The translations under genes were made by a program, and so were the position numbers. From Sphingomonadaceae bacterium (lineage in GTDB: Bacteria > Pseudomonadota > Alphaproteobacteria > Sphingomonadales > Sphingomonadaceae): DNA of 64,000 nucleotides. This document shows positions 26,811 through 36,807 of this stretch, piece by piece (the first letter of the stretch is position 1; each line of letters starts with the position of its first letter). The notes under the pieces were generated by a model that ran no database searches, was not told the DNA's origin, and saw only the letters and a list, made by a program, of their open reading frames with translations. Where the stretch lies: NCBI GenBank assembly GCA_947472735.1, contig CANJBY010000002.1:61819-125818 (forward strand), written 5' to 3'.

Positions 26811-28922
26811 GTGCGGTCCGTTGCGGCCGCATGCCTCGCACTGCTGTTTACCGCTCCTGCCTTTGCTCAGGACCGCGCTGCCGATCCCGAACTCGAGGTG
26901 CTGATCCCGGACAGCGCGGTTGCGCAGCCGGAGGAATGGGCCAAAGGGTCGGCGCTCCCGGACAACCCGGGCACGATCACCCCGACGTCACCGCTTGCTG
27001 AATTGCCGGAACTGACTTTGCCGTGGCCGGATCAGGCGATCGATTTGCCGGACCTGGCAGGCCTTGTACCCGAAACTGACCTGGCCAGCCTGCCAGCCGA
27101 TCCGGAAGCGGCGGTGGCGCCGCCGGTTGGTGATGTTGCCACCATCAACCCGCGTCTCTCGATCGTCCTGCCCACCGATCTCGATGCTTTCCCCGATCGC
27201 ATTGCCTTCCTGGAACGGTTCCGCTCGTTATCGTCGCTGGTTGCGCTTGGCGGTAAGGAAGACAACGTTTCGCAGGCGGCGGTGCGGGCGCGCACGGATC
27301 GGGAACTGCTCGCGCGGCTGCTGCGGATCTACGGCTATTATGACGGCGAAGTGCAGCAGACGATCGGCGGTATCGCGCCAGGTGAAACGGAATCGACCGG
27401 GCCAGTCACGGTGCGCTTTGAAGTCATCCCCGGAAACCGCTTCCGGTTCGGCTCGGTCGCTCTGGGCAATCTTGAAACCACCGGGCAGGACTTTCCTTTG
27501 CTGCGGGGCAGTTTCGCGATCTGGCCGCAGGATCCGGTAAACAGCGACAACGTCGTAAAGGCGGTAACGGATCTCGACACCGCGCTGGCCAACAACGGTT
27601 ACGCCTTCGCGCGGACGGGAGAGCCCGATCTGCTGGTGGACCATGCCCGGACCGAGGCGGACTTGTCGCTCCCAGTTCAGGTCGGCGGAAAGTATGTGGT
27701 CGGGACCATCACCAGCGACCTGGAAGGCTATATGCCGGCCGGGCACCTCGCGGAGATCGCCCGGTTCCGCACCGGCGACGTCTACAGCCGGGCTGAAGTT
27801 GAGGACCTGCGCCGCGCAGTGCTGGCCACCGGTCTGGTCGCAAGTGTAACAGTCACGCCGCGCGAACTGGTGCATCCGACCGATGCCAAACCGGGTGAGG
27901 TCGCGCTCGACGTCAGCATGGCCAAGGCTCCGCAACGCACCGTTGCAGGGGCGATCGGCTATGATTCCGGCGATGGTTTCCGGCTCGAGGCAACCTGGGA
28001 GCATCGCAACATGTTTCCGCCGGAAGGCATGCTTCGCTTGCGCGGCGTGGCGGGGACCAAGGAGCAGCTGGCCGGAGTGACGATCCGTCGCAACAATTTC
28101 CACGGCCGGGACCAGGTGCTGACGCTCGATCTCTATGCTAACAACGTCACGCGGACAGCTTACGATGCGCGAACCGTCGCCTTCAGCGGCAGTTTCGAGA
28201 AGCTGACCACGATAGTATTCCAAAAGCCCTGGGTCTGGTCGGTGGGGGTCGAGGCGTTGGCCACGGCTGAGCGCGACGGTGACGTCGGCGGTGTAAACAG
28301 TCCCCGCAAGACGTACTTCATCGGCGCGCTGCCGGTGCGTGCGGCTTTCGACAGCAGCGACGATCTGCTGGATCCCAGCCGCGGCTTCCGCGCAGCATTG
28401 CGGGTTTCTCCGGAGATTTCGGTGCAGTCGGGCCGGCGGTCCACATATGCCCGGATCCAGGCCGACCTCAGCGCCTATCGCCCGTTCGGCAAGCGCGTGG
28501 TGCTGGCCGGGCGGACCCGGATCGGTTCCATCCCCGGAGCTCCGATTTCCGAGATCGCGCCTTCGCGGCGCTTCTTTGCGGGCGGGGGCGGATCTGTGCG
28601 GGGCTATGGCTACCAGTTGATCGGACCGCGCGACATGCTTGGCCAGCCCAGCGGCGGCCGCTCACTGACCGAGTTTTCCCTGGAGGCGCGGATCAAGACC
28701 GGTCTGATGGGCGGTGCAGTTTCGGTCGTGCCATTCGTGGATGCGGGCTCGGTCGATGAAGACTCCACGCCGCGGCTCCGCAACATGCGTTATGGGGCTG
28801 GGATCGGCTTGCGCTACCAGACCGGCTTCGGGCCGATCCGCATCGATGTCGGCACGCCGCTCAACCGTCGGCCGGGCGAGAGTCGGATCGGCGTCTATGT
28901 CGCTCTGGGGCAGGCATTCTGA
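26811..28922 (+). CDS. tamA: Translocation and assembly module subunit TamA
   Basis: An outer-membrane protein of the Omp85 family, about 703 residues from GTG 26811. A signal peptide (VAAACLALLFTAPAFA) leads to a long proline-rich N-terminal linker, then POTRA repeats (one around TVRFEVIPGNRFRFGSVALGN, another around KYVVGTITSDLEG), then a 16-strand barrel ending GQAF. The barrel signature FFAGGGGSVRGYGYQ is present. TTG 26799 is an alternative start; no good ribosome site favours either. It overlaps tamB by one base. Confidence 0.93.
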   Translation: MRSVAAACLALLFTAPAFAQDRAADPELEVLIPDSAVAQPEEWAKGSALPDNPGTITPTSPLAELPELTLPWPDQAIDLPDLAGLVPETDLASLPADPEAAVAPPVGDVATINPRLSIVLPTDLDAFPDRIAFLERFRSLSSLVALGGKEDNVSQAAVRARTDRELLARLLRIYGYYDGEVQQTIGGIAPGETESTGPVTVRFEVIPGNRFRFGSVALGNLETTGQDFPLLRGSFAIWPQDPVNSDNVVKAVTDLDTALANNGYAFARTGEPDLLVDHARTEADLSLPVQVGGKYVVGTITSDLEGYMPAGHLAEIARFRTGDVYSRAEVEDLRRAVLATGLVASVTVTPRELVHPTDAKPGEVALDVSMAKAPQRTVAGAIGYDSGDGFRLEATWEHRNMFPPEGMLRLRGVAGTKEQLAGVTIRRNNFHGRDQVLTLDLYANNVTRTAYDARTVAFSGSFEKLTTIVFQKPWVWSVGVEALATAERDGDVGGVNSPRKTYFIGALPVRAAFDSSDDLLDPSRGFRAALRVSPEISVQSGRRSTYARIQADLSAYRPFGKRVVLAGRTRIGSIPGAPISEIAPSRRFFAGGGGSVRGYGYQLIGPRDMLGQPSGGRSLTEFSLEARIKTGLMGGAVSVVPFVDAGSVDEDSTPRLRNMRYGAGIGLRYQTGFGPIRIDVGTPLNRRPGESRIGVYVALGQAF

Positions 28923-31900
28923 TGAACGGAGCGGATGACACTCCCGTCCCTCAGCCCCGGAGCCGGGGACTTTCGCGCTGGCGCAAGGCGCTCGCGGTGT
29001 TCATCCTCGGCGGCGGCGCACTTATCCTGCTGCTGGCGATCCTGATGGAAAGCCAGATCGGCCACCGCTACGTCGCGGATCGCATCGCGGCTTACGCCCC
29101 CGCATCGGGCTTGCGCATCTCGGTGGGACGGATCGAGGGCTCGCTTTCGCGCCGGGCCGTATTGCGTCACGTCACATTTTCCGATCCGCAGGGCCCCTTC
29201 ATGACGGTGCCCGAGGTGCGGCTGGACTGGCGGCCGCTGCACTGGTTCACCAGCGGAATCGACGTACGCGAACTGGTCCTGTCACGCGGGACCTTGCAGC
29301 GCCTGCCGAAACTTCGGCCCGGCCGCAAGGATGCTCCACTCCTGCCCGGCTTTGACATCCGGATGGACCGGTTCGAGGTCGATCGCCTGACCGTGGCCAG
29401 CGGCGTGGCCGGTCCGGAACGTCAGGTCGACTTGTCGGGCCGAGCGGATATTCGCGATGGCCGGGCGCTGGTGCGTCTTGACGGGAAGTTCGGCGGGAGC
29501 GACCGCCTCGCGCTTTTGCTTGACGCCGCACCAGCGCGCGACCGGCTTGACCTCGAACTGCGCTATGTTGCCCCCAAGGGTGGGCTGCTTGCCGAGGCCA
29601 CCGGACAGCAAGTGTCAAACGAGTTGCTGATCACCGGCAGCGGAGCCTGGCACGACTGGCACGGCGCGCTGGTCGCCCGACAGGATGGAACCAATCTGGC
29701 GGCGTTCCGGCTCACCAACGGATCCCGGGGCATGTCGGTGCTGGGACTGGCATGGCCCCGCGGGCTGGCTCCGCTGCCGGCGCGGGCCGCAGGCCGGCAA
29801 GTCGCGCTCGCGGGTACCGGCGCCTTAAGGGGGCGGCGTCTCGCGGGGCACTTTGCCGCACTCGGCTCAGGTGTGCGGGTACTGGGTTACGGCGCGGTCG
29901 AACTCGCCGGCAATCGGTTCGATCAGTTCGCGCTCGATACAGAGGTGCTTGATCCGGCGCTGCTTGGCGCCGGCACGAGGACTGACAATGGCAAGCTGAC
30001 CGCTGTTCTGGACGGACCATTCCGCGAACTGCGGGTCGATCATGCGCTGACCGTGCGCAGCATCGCCTTCGGGACGACCCGAATGGATGGCCTGACCAGT
30101 CGCGGCACCCTCACCCGCGAGGACGAGGCGTGGCGCCTGCCGGTGAACCTGTCCGCTGCGCGACTGGTGACCGGCACTGCCGCCATCGATCGCCGCTTCG
30201 CCCCCGTCCGCGCCACCGGCGACGTCGTCTTGCGCGGCAACGTGCTGTCTTCCGACAATCTGGTGCTGGCGGCACAGGGGGCGACGGCCCGCCTGGCCCT
30301 GCGCGGGGATATGGGCAGGGGAGGCTATGCGCTGGCCGGGCCTGTTACCTTGCGCGGTTGGCCACTGGACAACATTGGCCTGGCCGATGCCGATGCCCGC
30401 GTCGTGTTCGCATTTGGTCGCGCGCCCTGGCAGATGCGGGCGAACATGACCGGACGGCTGGCACGTACGGACAACGCCACGATCGAGAACGTCGCCGGAG
30501 CCGCACCGCGGTTTGCTGCGGACTTCACGGTGTCGCAGGGAGGCGGGGTGGTCATCAGTCGGGCACGTCTCAACGCTAGCCTGCTGTCCCTCGCGGTTAC
30601 GGGACGACGCCAGGCAGACGGGCGGGTAACGCTGGTCGGATCGGGTAACCATGTCGCTTACGGTCCCTTCACGGTGGATGCCCAACTCGCCCGCGATGGA
30701 CCGCGTGCGGTGCTGGTGCTGGCCGACCCGCTGCCGGCGGCGCAATTGCACGACGTGCGCCTTGCGCTCGCTCCCGAAGGTGATGGCTTCCGGATCGACA
30801 CGACCGGCTCGTCCCCGCTGGGACCGTTCGAAGGCAACTTCGGGCTGCTCGCGCCCCAGGGCCAGCCGGTGCGCATCGCCGTCAATCGACTGGCTTTTTC
30901 GGAAGCCGTGCTCAGTGGCCGTCTGCTGCTCCAGCGCGGCGGGGTGCTGGGGGAATTACGGCTCGCCGGAGGCGGCACTGGGGGTACGATCTGGTTGGAG
31001 CCTCGCTCAGGTGGACAAGGCATCGACCTGGCATTGACCGCGCACAACGCCCGGTTCGGGGGTAGCGATCCGCTGGGCATCGCCAGTGGGCGGTTGCAGG
31101 CCAATGGCCTGATCGCCCACGGACACTCCACGCTGAGCGCCAGCATTGAAGGTGCGGGCATTGGCCAGGGCAACCTGTTCCTGGGGCGCATAGCGGCACA
31201 AGGCAGGATGCAGGACGGAGTTGGCAACTTCACCGCAACACTCGCGGGAAGACGTGGCAGTCGCTTCAACCTCCAGCTTGCTGGCGATATCGCCCCACGC
31301 CGACTGGCTATTCTTGCGGGCGGTGATTTTGCCGGGCAGCGCATCGCCATGCCTCGACGCGCGGTGCTGGACCAGCGTGACGACGGTTGGCAACTGGCGC
31401 CAACCCAGGTCGATTTCGGCGGTGGCAGGGCCATCGCTTCGGGTCGGTTCGGGGGCCGCAATACCGAGCTTGATCTCGCCCTGGCCCGGGTTCCACTGTC
31501 GCTCACCGATGTGGTGATGGCGGAGACAGGGCTGGGTGGGACCGGTTCTGGCCTTGTGCAATATCGTCATCATCACGGTAGCGCGCCCACCGGCAGCGCT
31601 CGGCTGCAGGTGCGCAGCCTGACCCGCTCGGGTCTGGTGCTCACATCGCGCCCGGTCGATGCCGATGTCGTCGCGGATCTCTCGGCCACGGTGCTGCAAC
31701 TGCGCGCCTTGGTGCGCGAGAACGGGCACGTTCGCGGGCGGATCCAGGGGCGGATCGCGGGGCTGCCGGCTGCCGGTTCTCTGCGAGACCGGTTGCGCGG
31801 CGGCCACCTGTTCGCCCAGATGCGCTACGACGGCCCGGCCGATGCGGTATGGCGGCTGGTGGCACTTGAGGCATTTGACCTTACCGGCAACGTTGCGCTC

Positions 31901-33091
31901 GCCGCCGACGTCAGCGGAAGCATCGACGGGCCGTCCATTCGCGGTTCGCTCGGCAGTTCGAATTTGCGCCTGCAGAGCGCGCTGACCGGCACCGACATCT
32001 CCGCAATTTCCGTGTCCGGCCACTTTGCCGGTTCAAGGCTTGATCTGACCGCGATTTCCGGCCGCGCCACTAACGGCGGACAGATCAGCGGATCAGGCTT
32101 TGTCGATTTCACCGGAATCGGCGCGCGCGCTCCGGCGCTCGATCTCAAGCTGGCCGCCCGGGGCGCGCAAGTGCTGGCCCGAACCGATATGTCGGCAGTC
32201 GTCACCGGCCCGTTGCGGATAGTCTCGAACGGGGTGGGAGGCACGATCGCCGGCCGGGTGCGGATCGACAGTGCCCATTGGCGGCTGGGACGCTCGGCGG
32301 CGGTGGCGGAACTTCCCAATATCCCGACCCGGGAGATCAACCGCCGCGCCGATATCGCTCCTCCGCGTGCGCGCGCGGCCCCCTGGCGCTTCCTGATTGA
32401 CGCTGCGGGAGCCAACCAGGTGAATGTAGAGGGGCTTGGACTGGACAGCGAATGGGGGGCGGATATCCGGATCCGTGGCACCACGGCCGCGCCGACCGTT
32501 CTCGGCCGGGCCGACCTGGTGCGCGGCGGTTATCAGTTCGTCGGCCAGCGCTTCGAGCTCAAGCGCGGCCGGATCAACTTTGACGGGTCAAGCCCGCCTG
32601 ATCCCCGGCTCGATATCCTGGCCGAGGCACAAGTAACCGGCTTGTCCGCGCGCGTAACGGTGCAGGGAACCTCGCTGAAGCCGCAGATCACCTTTTCCTC
32701 AACACCGGCCATGCCGGAGGAAGAATTGCTTGCGCGGTTGTTGTTCGGCAGTTCGATTACCCAGATCTCCGCGCCCGAGGCGCTGCAACTGGGCGCGGCG
32801 TTGGCGAGCCTGCGCTCCGGCGGGGGGCTCGATCCGATAAACAAGCTGCGCGCGGCGATCGGGCTGGACCGGCTACGCATCGTCTCGGCTGACGCGGCTC
32901 TGGGCCGCGGGACCGGGGTGGCGGCGGGCAAGTACCTCGGTCGACGGTTCTATGCCGAAATCATCACCGACGGGCGCGGCTATTCGGCAACCGAACTGGA
33001 ATTCCGCGTCAGCAGTTGGCTCTCGATCCTCGGCTCCGTGTCCACGATCGGACGGCAGGGCGTGAACGTAAAGGTCAGCAAGGACTATTGA
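28922..33091 (+). CDS. tamB: Translocation and assembly module subunit TamB
   Basis: A 1389-residue AsmA-like inner-membrane-anchored protein spanning the periplasm. An N-terminal helix (residues 24-42) is followed by a long beta-rich groove and the conserved C-terminal TamB domain, including VRGGYQFVGQRFELKRGRI and SSTPAMPEEELLARLLFG. TamB works with TamA in outer-membrane protein assembly and lipid transport. The TGATG overlap with tamA keeps expression matched. Confidence 0.94.
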   Translation: MNGADDTPVPQPRSRGLSRWRKALAVFILGGGALILLLAILMESQIGHRYVADRIAAYAPASGLRISVGRIEGSLSRRAVLRHVTFSDPQGPFMTVPEVRLDWRPLHWFTSGIDVRELVLSRGTLQRLPKLRPGRKDAPLLPGFDIRMDRFEVDRLTVASGVAGPERQVDLSGRADIRDGRALVRLDGKFGGSDRLALLLDAAPARDRLDLELRYVAPKGGLLAEATGQQVSNELLITGSGAWHDWHGALVARQDGTNLAAFRLTNGSRGMSVLGLAWPRGLAPLPARAAGRQVALAGTGALRGRRLAGHFAALGSGVRVLGYGAVELAGNRFDQFALDTEVLDPALLGAGTRTDNGKLTAVLDGPFRELRVDHALTVRSIAFGTTRMDGLTSRGTLTREDEAWRLPVNLSAARLVTGTAAIDRRFAPVRATGDVVLRGNVLSSDNLVLAAQGATARLALRGDMGRGGYALAGPVTLRGWPLDNIGLADADARVVFAFGRAPWQMRANMTGRLARTDNATIENVAGAAPRFAADFTVSQGGGVVISRARLNASLLSLAVTGRRQADGRVTLVGSGNHVAYGPFTVDAQLARDGPRAVLVLADPLPAAQLHDVRLALAPEGDGFRIDTTGSSPLGPFEGNFGLLAPQGQPVRIAVNRLAFSEAVLSGRLLLQRGGVLGELRLAGGGTGGTIWLEPRSGGQGIDLALTAHNARFGGSDPLGIASGRLQANGLIAHGHSTLSASIEGAGIGQGNLFLGRIAAQGRMQDGVGNFTATLAGRRGSRFNLQLAGDIAPRRLAILAGGDFAGQRIAMPRRAVLDQRDDGWQLAPTQVDFGGGRAIASGRFGGRNTELDLALARVPLSLTDVVMAETGLGGTGSGLVQYRHHHGSAPTGSARLQVRSLTRSGLVLTSRPVDADVVADLSATVLQLRALVRENGHVRGRIQGRIAGLPAAGSLRDRLRGGHLFAQMRYDGPADAVWRLVALEAFDLTGNVALAADVSGSIDGPSIRGSLGSSNLRLQSALTGTDISAISVSGHFAGSRLDLTAISGRATNGGQISGSGFVDFTGIGARAPALDLKLAARGAQVLARTDMSAVVTGPLRIVSNGVGGTIAGRVRIDSAHWRLGRSAAVAELPNIPTREINRRADIAPPRARAAPWRFLIDAAGANQVNVEGLGLDSEWGADIRIRGTTAAPTVLGRADLVRGGYQFVGQRFELKRGRINFDGSSPPDPRLDILAEAQVTGLSARVTVQGTSLKPQITFSSTPAMPEEELLARLLFGSSITQISAPEALQLGAALASLRSGGGLDPINKLRAAIGLDRLRIVSADAALGRGTGVAAGKYLGRRFYAEIITDGRGYSATELEFRVSSWLSILGSVSTIGRQGVNVKVSKDY

Positions 33092-33106
33092 CGGCGGCAA
33101 TGAGAA

Positions 33107-33134
33107 AGGGCGCCCGGATCGCTCCGGACGCCCT
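33107..33134 (-). terminator. Hairpin between tamB and glnA
   Basis: AGGGCG/CGCCCT and CCGGA/TCCGG pair around a TCGC loop with one mismatch. On the minus strand the stem is followed by TTTCTC, so it is a fair terminator for glnA. It may also stop tamB transcription. Confidence 0.65.
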
Positions 33135-33157
33135 CTCGGTGATCGCGAAAACGTGGA

Positions 33158-34567
33158 TCAGACGCTGTAGTACATGTCGAATTCGACCGCCGACGGCGTG
33201 GTTTCCCAGCGCATCACTTCGGGCCAGCGCAGCTCCATGTAGGCTTCGATCTGGTCCGCGGTGAACACGCCGCCCTCGAGCAGGAAGTCATGGTCGGCAG
33301 CAAGCGAATCGAGCGCTTCGCGCAGCGAACCGCATACGGTCGGCACCTGGGCCAGTTCGGCCGGGGGCAGATCATAGAGGTTCTTGTCCATGGCTTCACC
33401 CGGATGGATCTTGTTCTTGATCCCGTCGAGGCCGGCCATCAGCAGCGCGGAGTAGCACAGGTAGGGATTGGCCATCGCGTCGGGGAAGCGGAATTCCACG
33501 CGCTTGGCCTTGTCGCCGGTGCCATAGGGGATGCGGCACGAAGCAGAGCGGTTGCGGGCCGAATAGGCCAGCAGCACGGGGGCTTCGTAACCCGGAACCA
33601 GGCGCTTGTAGCTGTTGGTGGTAGGGTTGGTGAAGGCGTTGAGCGCCTTGGCATGCTTGATCACGCCGCCGATGAAGTACAGGCACATGTCCGACAGGCC
33701 GGCATAGCCGTTTCCGGCGAACATCGGCTTGCCTTCTTTCCAGATCGAGATGTGGGTGTGCATCCCCGATCCGTTGTCCTTCATGATCGGCTTGGGCATG
33801 AAAGTTGCCGTCTTGCCATAGGCCTGTGCGACCTGATGCACGACATACTTGTAGACCTGCATGCGGTCGGCGGTTTCAACCAGCGTGCCGAAGGTCAGCC
33901 CGAGCTCGTGCTGGGCGCTGGCGACTTCGTGGTGGTGCTTGTCGCAGGGCAGGCCCATCTCGATCATGGTCGAGACCATCTCGCCGCGAATGTCGACCAG
34001 GCTGTCGACCGGAGCAACCGGGAAGTAGCCGCCCTTGGCGCGGGGACGGTGAGCAAGGTTGCCGCCGTCGTATTCGCGGTTGGAATTGGTCGGCAGTTCG
34101 ATGTCGTCGATCTTGAAGCCGTTGCCGTCGTAGCCGTCATAGAAGCGTACGTCGTCGAAGACGAAGAATTCCGCTTCCGGGCCGACATAGACGGTGTCGC
34201 CAACGCCGGTGGTCTTTAGGAAGGCCTCGGCGCGCTTCGCGGTCGAGCGCGGGTCGCGGGAGTAGAGGTCGCCGGACGAAGGCTCGACGATGTCGCAGTT
34301 GATGATCATCATCGGCGTCGCGCTGAACGGATCGATGTAGACCGAGTCGAGATCGGGCTTGAGGATCATGTCCGACTCGTTGATGGCCTTCCAGCCCTCG
34401 ATCGAGGAGCCGTCAAACATCAGGCCGTCATCCAGCTCGTCCTCGCCGATGCGGGCCGCAACCATGGTGAGGTGCTGCCACTTGCCCTTGGGGTCGGTGA
34501 AGCGGAGATCGACCCATTCGATTTCCTCGTCCTTGATGCGCTTGAGGATGTCCTTTGACTTCGCCAT
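33158..34567 (-). CDS. glnA: Glutamine synthetase, type I
   Basis: A 469-residue class I enzyme making glutamine from glutamate, ammonia and [12 protein letters not shown] near residue 50, the [10 protein letters not shown] metal ligands and the [14 protein letters not shown] block are clear. The adenylylation tyrosine lies in [10 protein letters not shown], so GlnE control is expected. It follows glnB by 86 bases on the same strand. That gap holds two hairpins (ACCCCG/CGGGGT at 34585-34604 and one near 34630), which could damp read-through. Confidence 0.96.
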   Translation of the reverse strand: MAKSKDILKRIKDEEIEWVDLRFTDPKGKWQHLTMVAARIGEDELDDGLMFDGSSIEGWKAINESDMILKPDLDSVYIDPFSATPMMIINCDIVEPSSGDLYSRDPRSTAKRAEAFLKTTGVGDTVYVGPEAEFFVFDDVRFYDGYDGNGFKIDDIELPTNSNREYDGGNLAHRPRAKGGYFPVAPVDSLVDIRGEMVSTMIEMGLPCDKHHHEVASAQHELGLTFGTLVETADRMQVYKYVVHQVAQAYGKTATFMPKPIMKDNGSGMHTHISIWKEGKPMFAGNGYAGLSDMCLYFIGGVIKHAKALNAFTNPTTNSYKRLVPGYEAPVLLAYSARNRSASCRIPYGTGDKAKRVEFRFPDAMANPYLCYSALLMAGLDGIKNKIHPGEAMDKNLYDLPPAELAQVPTVCGSLREALDSLAADHDFLLEGGVFTADQIEAYMELRWPEVMRWETTPSAVEFDMYYSV

Positions 34568-34653
34568 TTTGCTTCCTTTGAGTCACCCCGGCAAGCGTCG
34601 GGGTCGAGTTGAGATGTTAGGGATGTTCCGGCCCCCCGGCTGGAACGGTGAAT

Positions 34654-35040
<387 letters not shown>

Positions 35041-35067
35041 TTACCGTGGATACCCCGTCAACGACCT

Positions 35068-35083
35068 ATCAAGAATCGTGCCA
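35068..35083 (-). promoter_or_regulatory. Candidate sigma-54 promoter for glnB
   Basis: On the minus strand TGGCACG (rc of 35077-35083) is followed after four bases by TTGAT (rc of 35068-35072). This matches TGGCACG-N4-TTGCW except for A instead of the conserved C in the -12 element. The predicted start would lie about 65 bases before the glnB ATG. Sigma-54 control is known for glnB operons, but the -12 mismatch is serious. Confidence 0.35.
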
Positions 35084-35211
35084 GTGGCGATATTTCGCAC
35101 CTAGGCGAACCGCACGCTGTGGAAAAGGGTGGAATCGCAAGATTCGAAGCACAAGCCGGCGATAAACGGAACCTTTTTGCCTTTTTCTGCACGGACCCTT
35201 GCCTATAAATT

Positions 35212-35243
35212 CAGCAATAGCGCCTAAAAATTAGGCAATGCTG
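35212..35243 (-). terminator. Hairpin downstream of argC
   Basis: GCCTAA/TTAGGC with an AAA loop (35222-35236) is flanked by CAGCA/TGCTG outer arms. It lies six bases past the argC stop on the minus strand. The stem is short and AT-rich and no clear T-run follows, so termination would be weak. Confidence 0.4.
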
Positions 35244-35248
35244 CCGAT

Positions 35249-36172
35249 TTACAGGGAAAGCCCGGCTGTCTCTTCCAGTCCTGCCATCAAGTTCAGACTT
35301 TGCACCGCGGCTCCGCTGGCGCCTTTGCCGAGGTTGTCCAGCCGCGCCACCAGTCGTGCCTGGGTGCCGTCCTTGGCTCCGAACACGAACAGGTCGAGCC
35401 GGTCCGAAGGCTGCATCGAACGGCGCATCAACAGTTCGTCGGGCACCTCGTCGTGCACGGTTACGATTCGGCTTCCGCCGTAGAACTCCACCAGCGCGAG
35501 CCGGAGCACCTCGGGCGATCCCGCCATGGGCATGTGGGCCAGCGGTAACGGAACTTCCACCACCATCCCGCGGTGCGCCGGGATTACCGAAGGCGCGAAC
35601 AAAGGCGGGACCGACAATCCGCAGCGCGACTGCATTTCCGGCACGTGCTTGTGACCCAGGCCCAGGGCATAAGTGCGGAAGGCAATGTCGGGATCATCCT
35701 CGAACCGGGCGATCAACGCCTTGCCTCCCCCCGAATACCCCGAGACGGCATTGCAGGTGTAAGGCCAATCGAACGGCAGAAGCCCGGCGCGCACCAGCGG
35801 CGCGAGCAATGCGATGAAGCCAGTGGAATAGCAGCCCGGATTGCTTACCCGCTCGGCTTGGGCGATCGCCTCGCGCCCTTCCACTTCCGGAAAGCCGTAG
35901 ACCCAGCCTGGCGCGACTCGATGCGCGGTGGAGGCGTCGATGATCCGCACCTTGCTGCCGTCCGCCATGGCCACGGCTTCGCGCGCGGCATCGTCGGGCA
36001 GACAGAGCACTGCGAAATCGGCCTGGTGGAAGGCGGCGGTGCGAGCGGCGGGATCCTTGCGTTGCTGCTCGTCAAGCAGCAGCAACTGGAACTCGGGCCG
36101 CGGGGCCAGCCGCTCGACGATCTCGAGCCCGGTGGTGCCGACGGCGCCGTCAATGAAAACCTTGTGTGGCAT
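35249..36172 (-). CDS. argC: N-acetyl-gamma-glutamyl-phosphate reductase (type 2)
   Basis: A 307-residue NADPH enzyme of arginine biosynthesis that reduces N-acetylglutamyl phosphate to the semialdehyde. C114 in SNPGCYSTGF is the catalytic cysteine, and the N-terminal DGAVGTTGLEIVERL is the nucleotide site. The length marks the shorter type 2 family. It follows the SH3-protein gene on the same strand by 70 bases. Confidence 0.93.
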   Translation of the reverse strand: MPHKVFIDGAVGTTGLEIVERLAPRPEFQLLLLDEQQRKDPAARTAAFHQADFAVLCLPDDAAREAVAMADGSKVRIIDASTAHRVAPGWVYGFPEVEGREAIAQAERVSNPGCYSTGFIALLAPLVRAGLLPFDWPYTCNAVSGYSGGGKALIARFEDDPDIAFRTYALGLGHKHVPEMQSRCGLSVPPLFAPSVIPAHRGMVVEVPLPLAHMPMAGSPEVLRLALVEFYGGSRIVTVHDEVPDELLMRRSMQPSDRLDLFVFGAKDGTQARLVARLDNLGKGASGAAVQSLNLMAGLEETAGLSL

Positions 36173-36242
36173 GGCGTAAACTTTCGTGCGGGATGCTTCG
36201 AGGCTGGGAAACCAGAGCCGCCGGAGTACGGCGAACGGAAAT

Positions 36243-36653
36243 TCAGCTTCGTCGTTCGCCCAGCGCTTCGAGCGGGAGATAGCCCACGCATCCGTCTTCG
36301 TCGACCTGGCCCCAGGCCCAGCCGCCGGAGATGTCGAGCACGTTGAACGCCGTTCCGCCGATCAGTTCCTCGCGCACTTCCGCGGCCGTGTTGCCGGCGA
36401 CCCGCAAGCTGGCGCCGCCGGCCACAACGCTGCGTTCCATCGGTACGGCATAGTGCGGCACGAAGCAGCGGCCCGCCAGACGGATATGCGCAAGGTCGCC
36501 ACGCACTGGCCAGTGCGCCACGTCGAGCTTTTCGCTCGGCCCGGAAAGCGAAAGCTGTCCGGTTGGAATGGCACTGGCGGTCACTGCAGGGGATCCCCCA
36601 AACTGTAAGAGCGGGCGATTAGCGGCGCCGGGTGCGTCTCGCAAGTTTTCCAT
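36243..36653 (-). CDS. SH3-only protein resembling the front of an NlpC/P60 hydrolase
   Basis: A 136-residue protein. The segments HIRLAGRCFVPHYAVPM, then SLRVAGNTAAEVREELIGGTAFNVLDISGGWAWGQ and GYLPLEAL match the SH3 domains in front of the catalytic domain of sphingomonad NlpC/P60 endopeptidases. The catalytic Cys-His domain is absent: the frame stops after ERRS and only 70 bases remain before argC. It may be a stand-alone glycan or peptide binder, or the surviving half of a truncated enzyme. Confidence 0.65.
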   Translation of the reverse strand: MENLRDAPGAANRPLLQFGGSPAVTASAIPTGQLSLSGPSEKLDVAHWPVRGDLAHIRLAGRCFVPHYAVPMERSVVAGGASLRVAGNTAAEVREELIGGTAFNVLDISGGWAWGQVDEDGCVGYLPLEALGERRS

Positions 36654-36742
36654 GGCACATGTTCCGATTTGGCGGTTTCGAGTAACGCGAGCAAGAGCCC
36701 CAGCGCACTTGGCCACAGGTCGTTTATGGCACGCAAAATCCA

Positions 36743-36790
36743 TATAATTTGTTTGCGTTACTTACTAATCTGCGGCAATCAGACGCCGCA
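36743..36790 (+). promoter_or_regulatory. Candidate desB promoter and operator region
   Basis: A perfect TATAAT lies at 36743-36748, with no good -35 box at 17 bases. GCGTTACT at 36755-36762 is the inverse of AGTAACGC at 36681-36688. TGCGGC at 36771-36776 pairs with GCCGCA at 36785-36790, just before the AGGAGAGG ribosome site. This suggests activator or repressor control of desB. Confidence 0.4.
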
Positions 36791-36807
36791 TTAAGAGGAG
36801 AGGATTC

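Noticed and set aside
34585..34604. Hairpin between glnB and glnA as a true terminator
   Set aside because: A six-base stem without a T-run between co-directional genes; more likely mild attenuation or chance.
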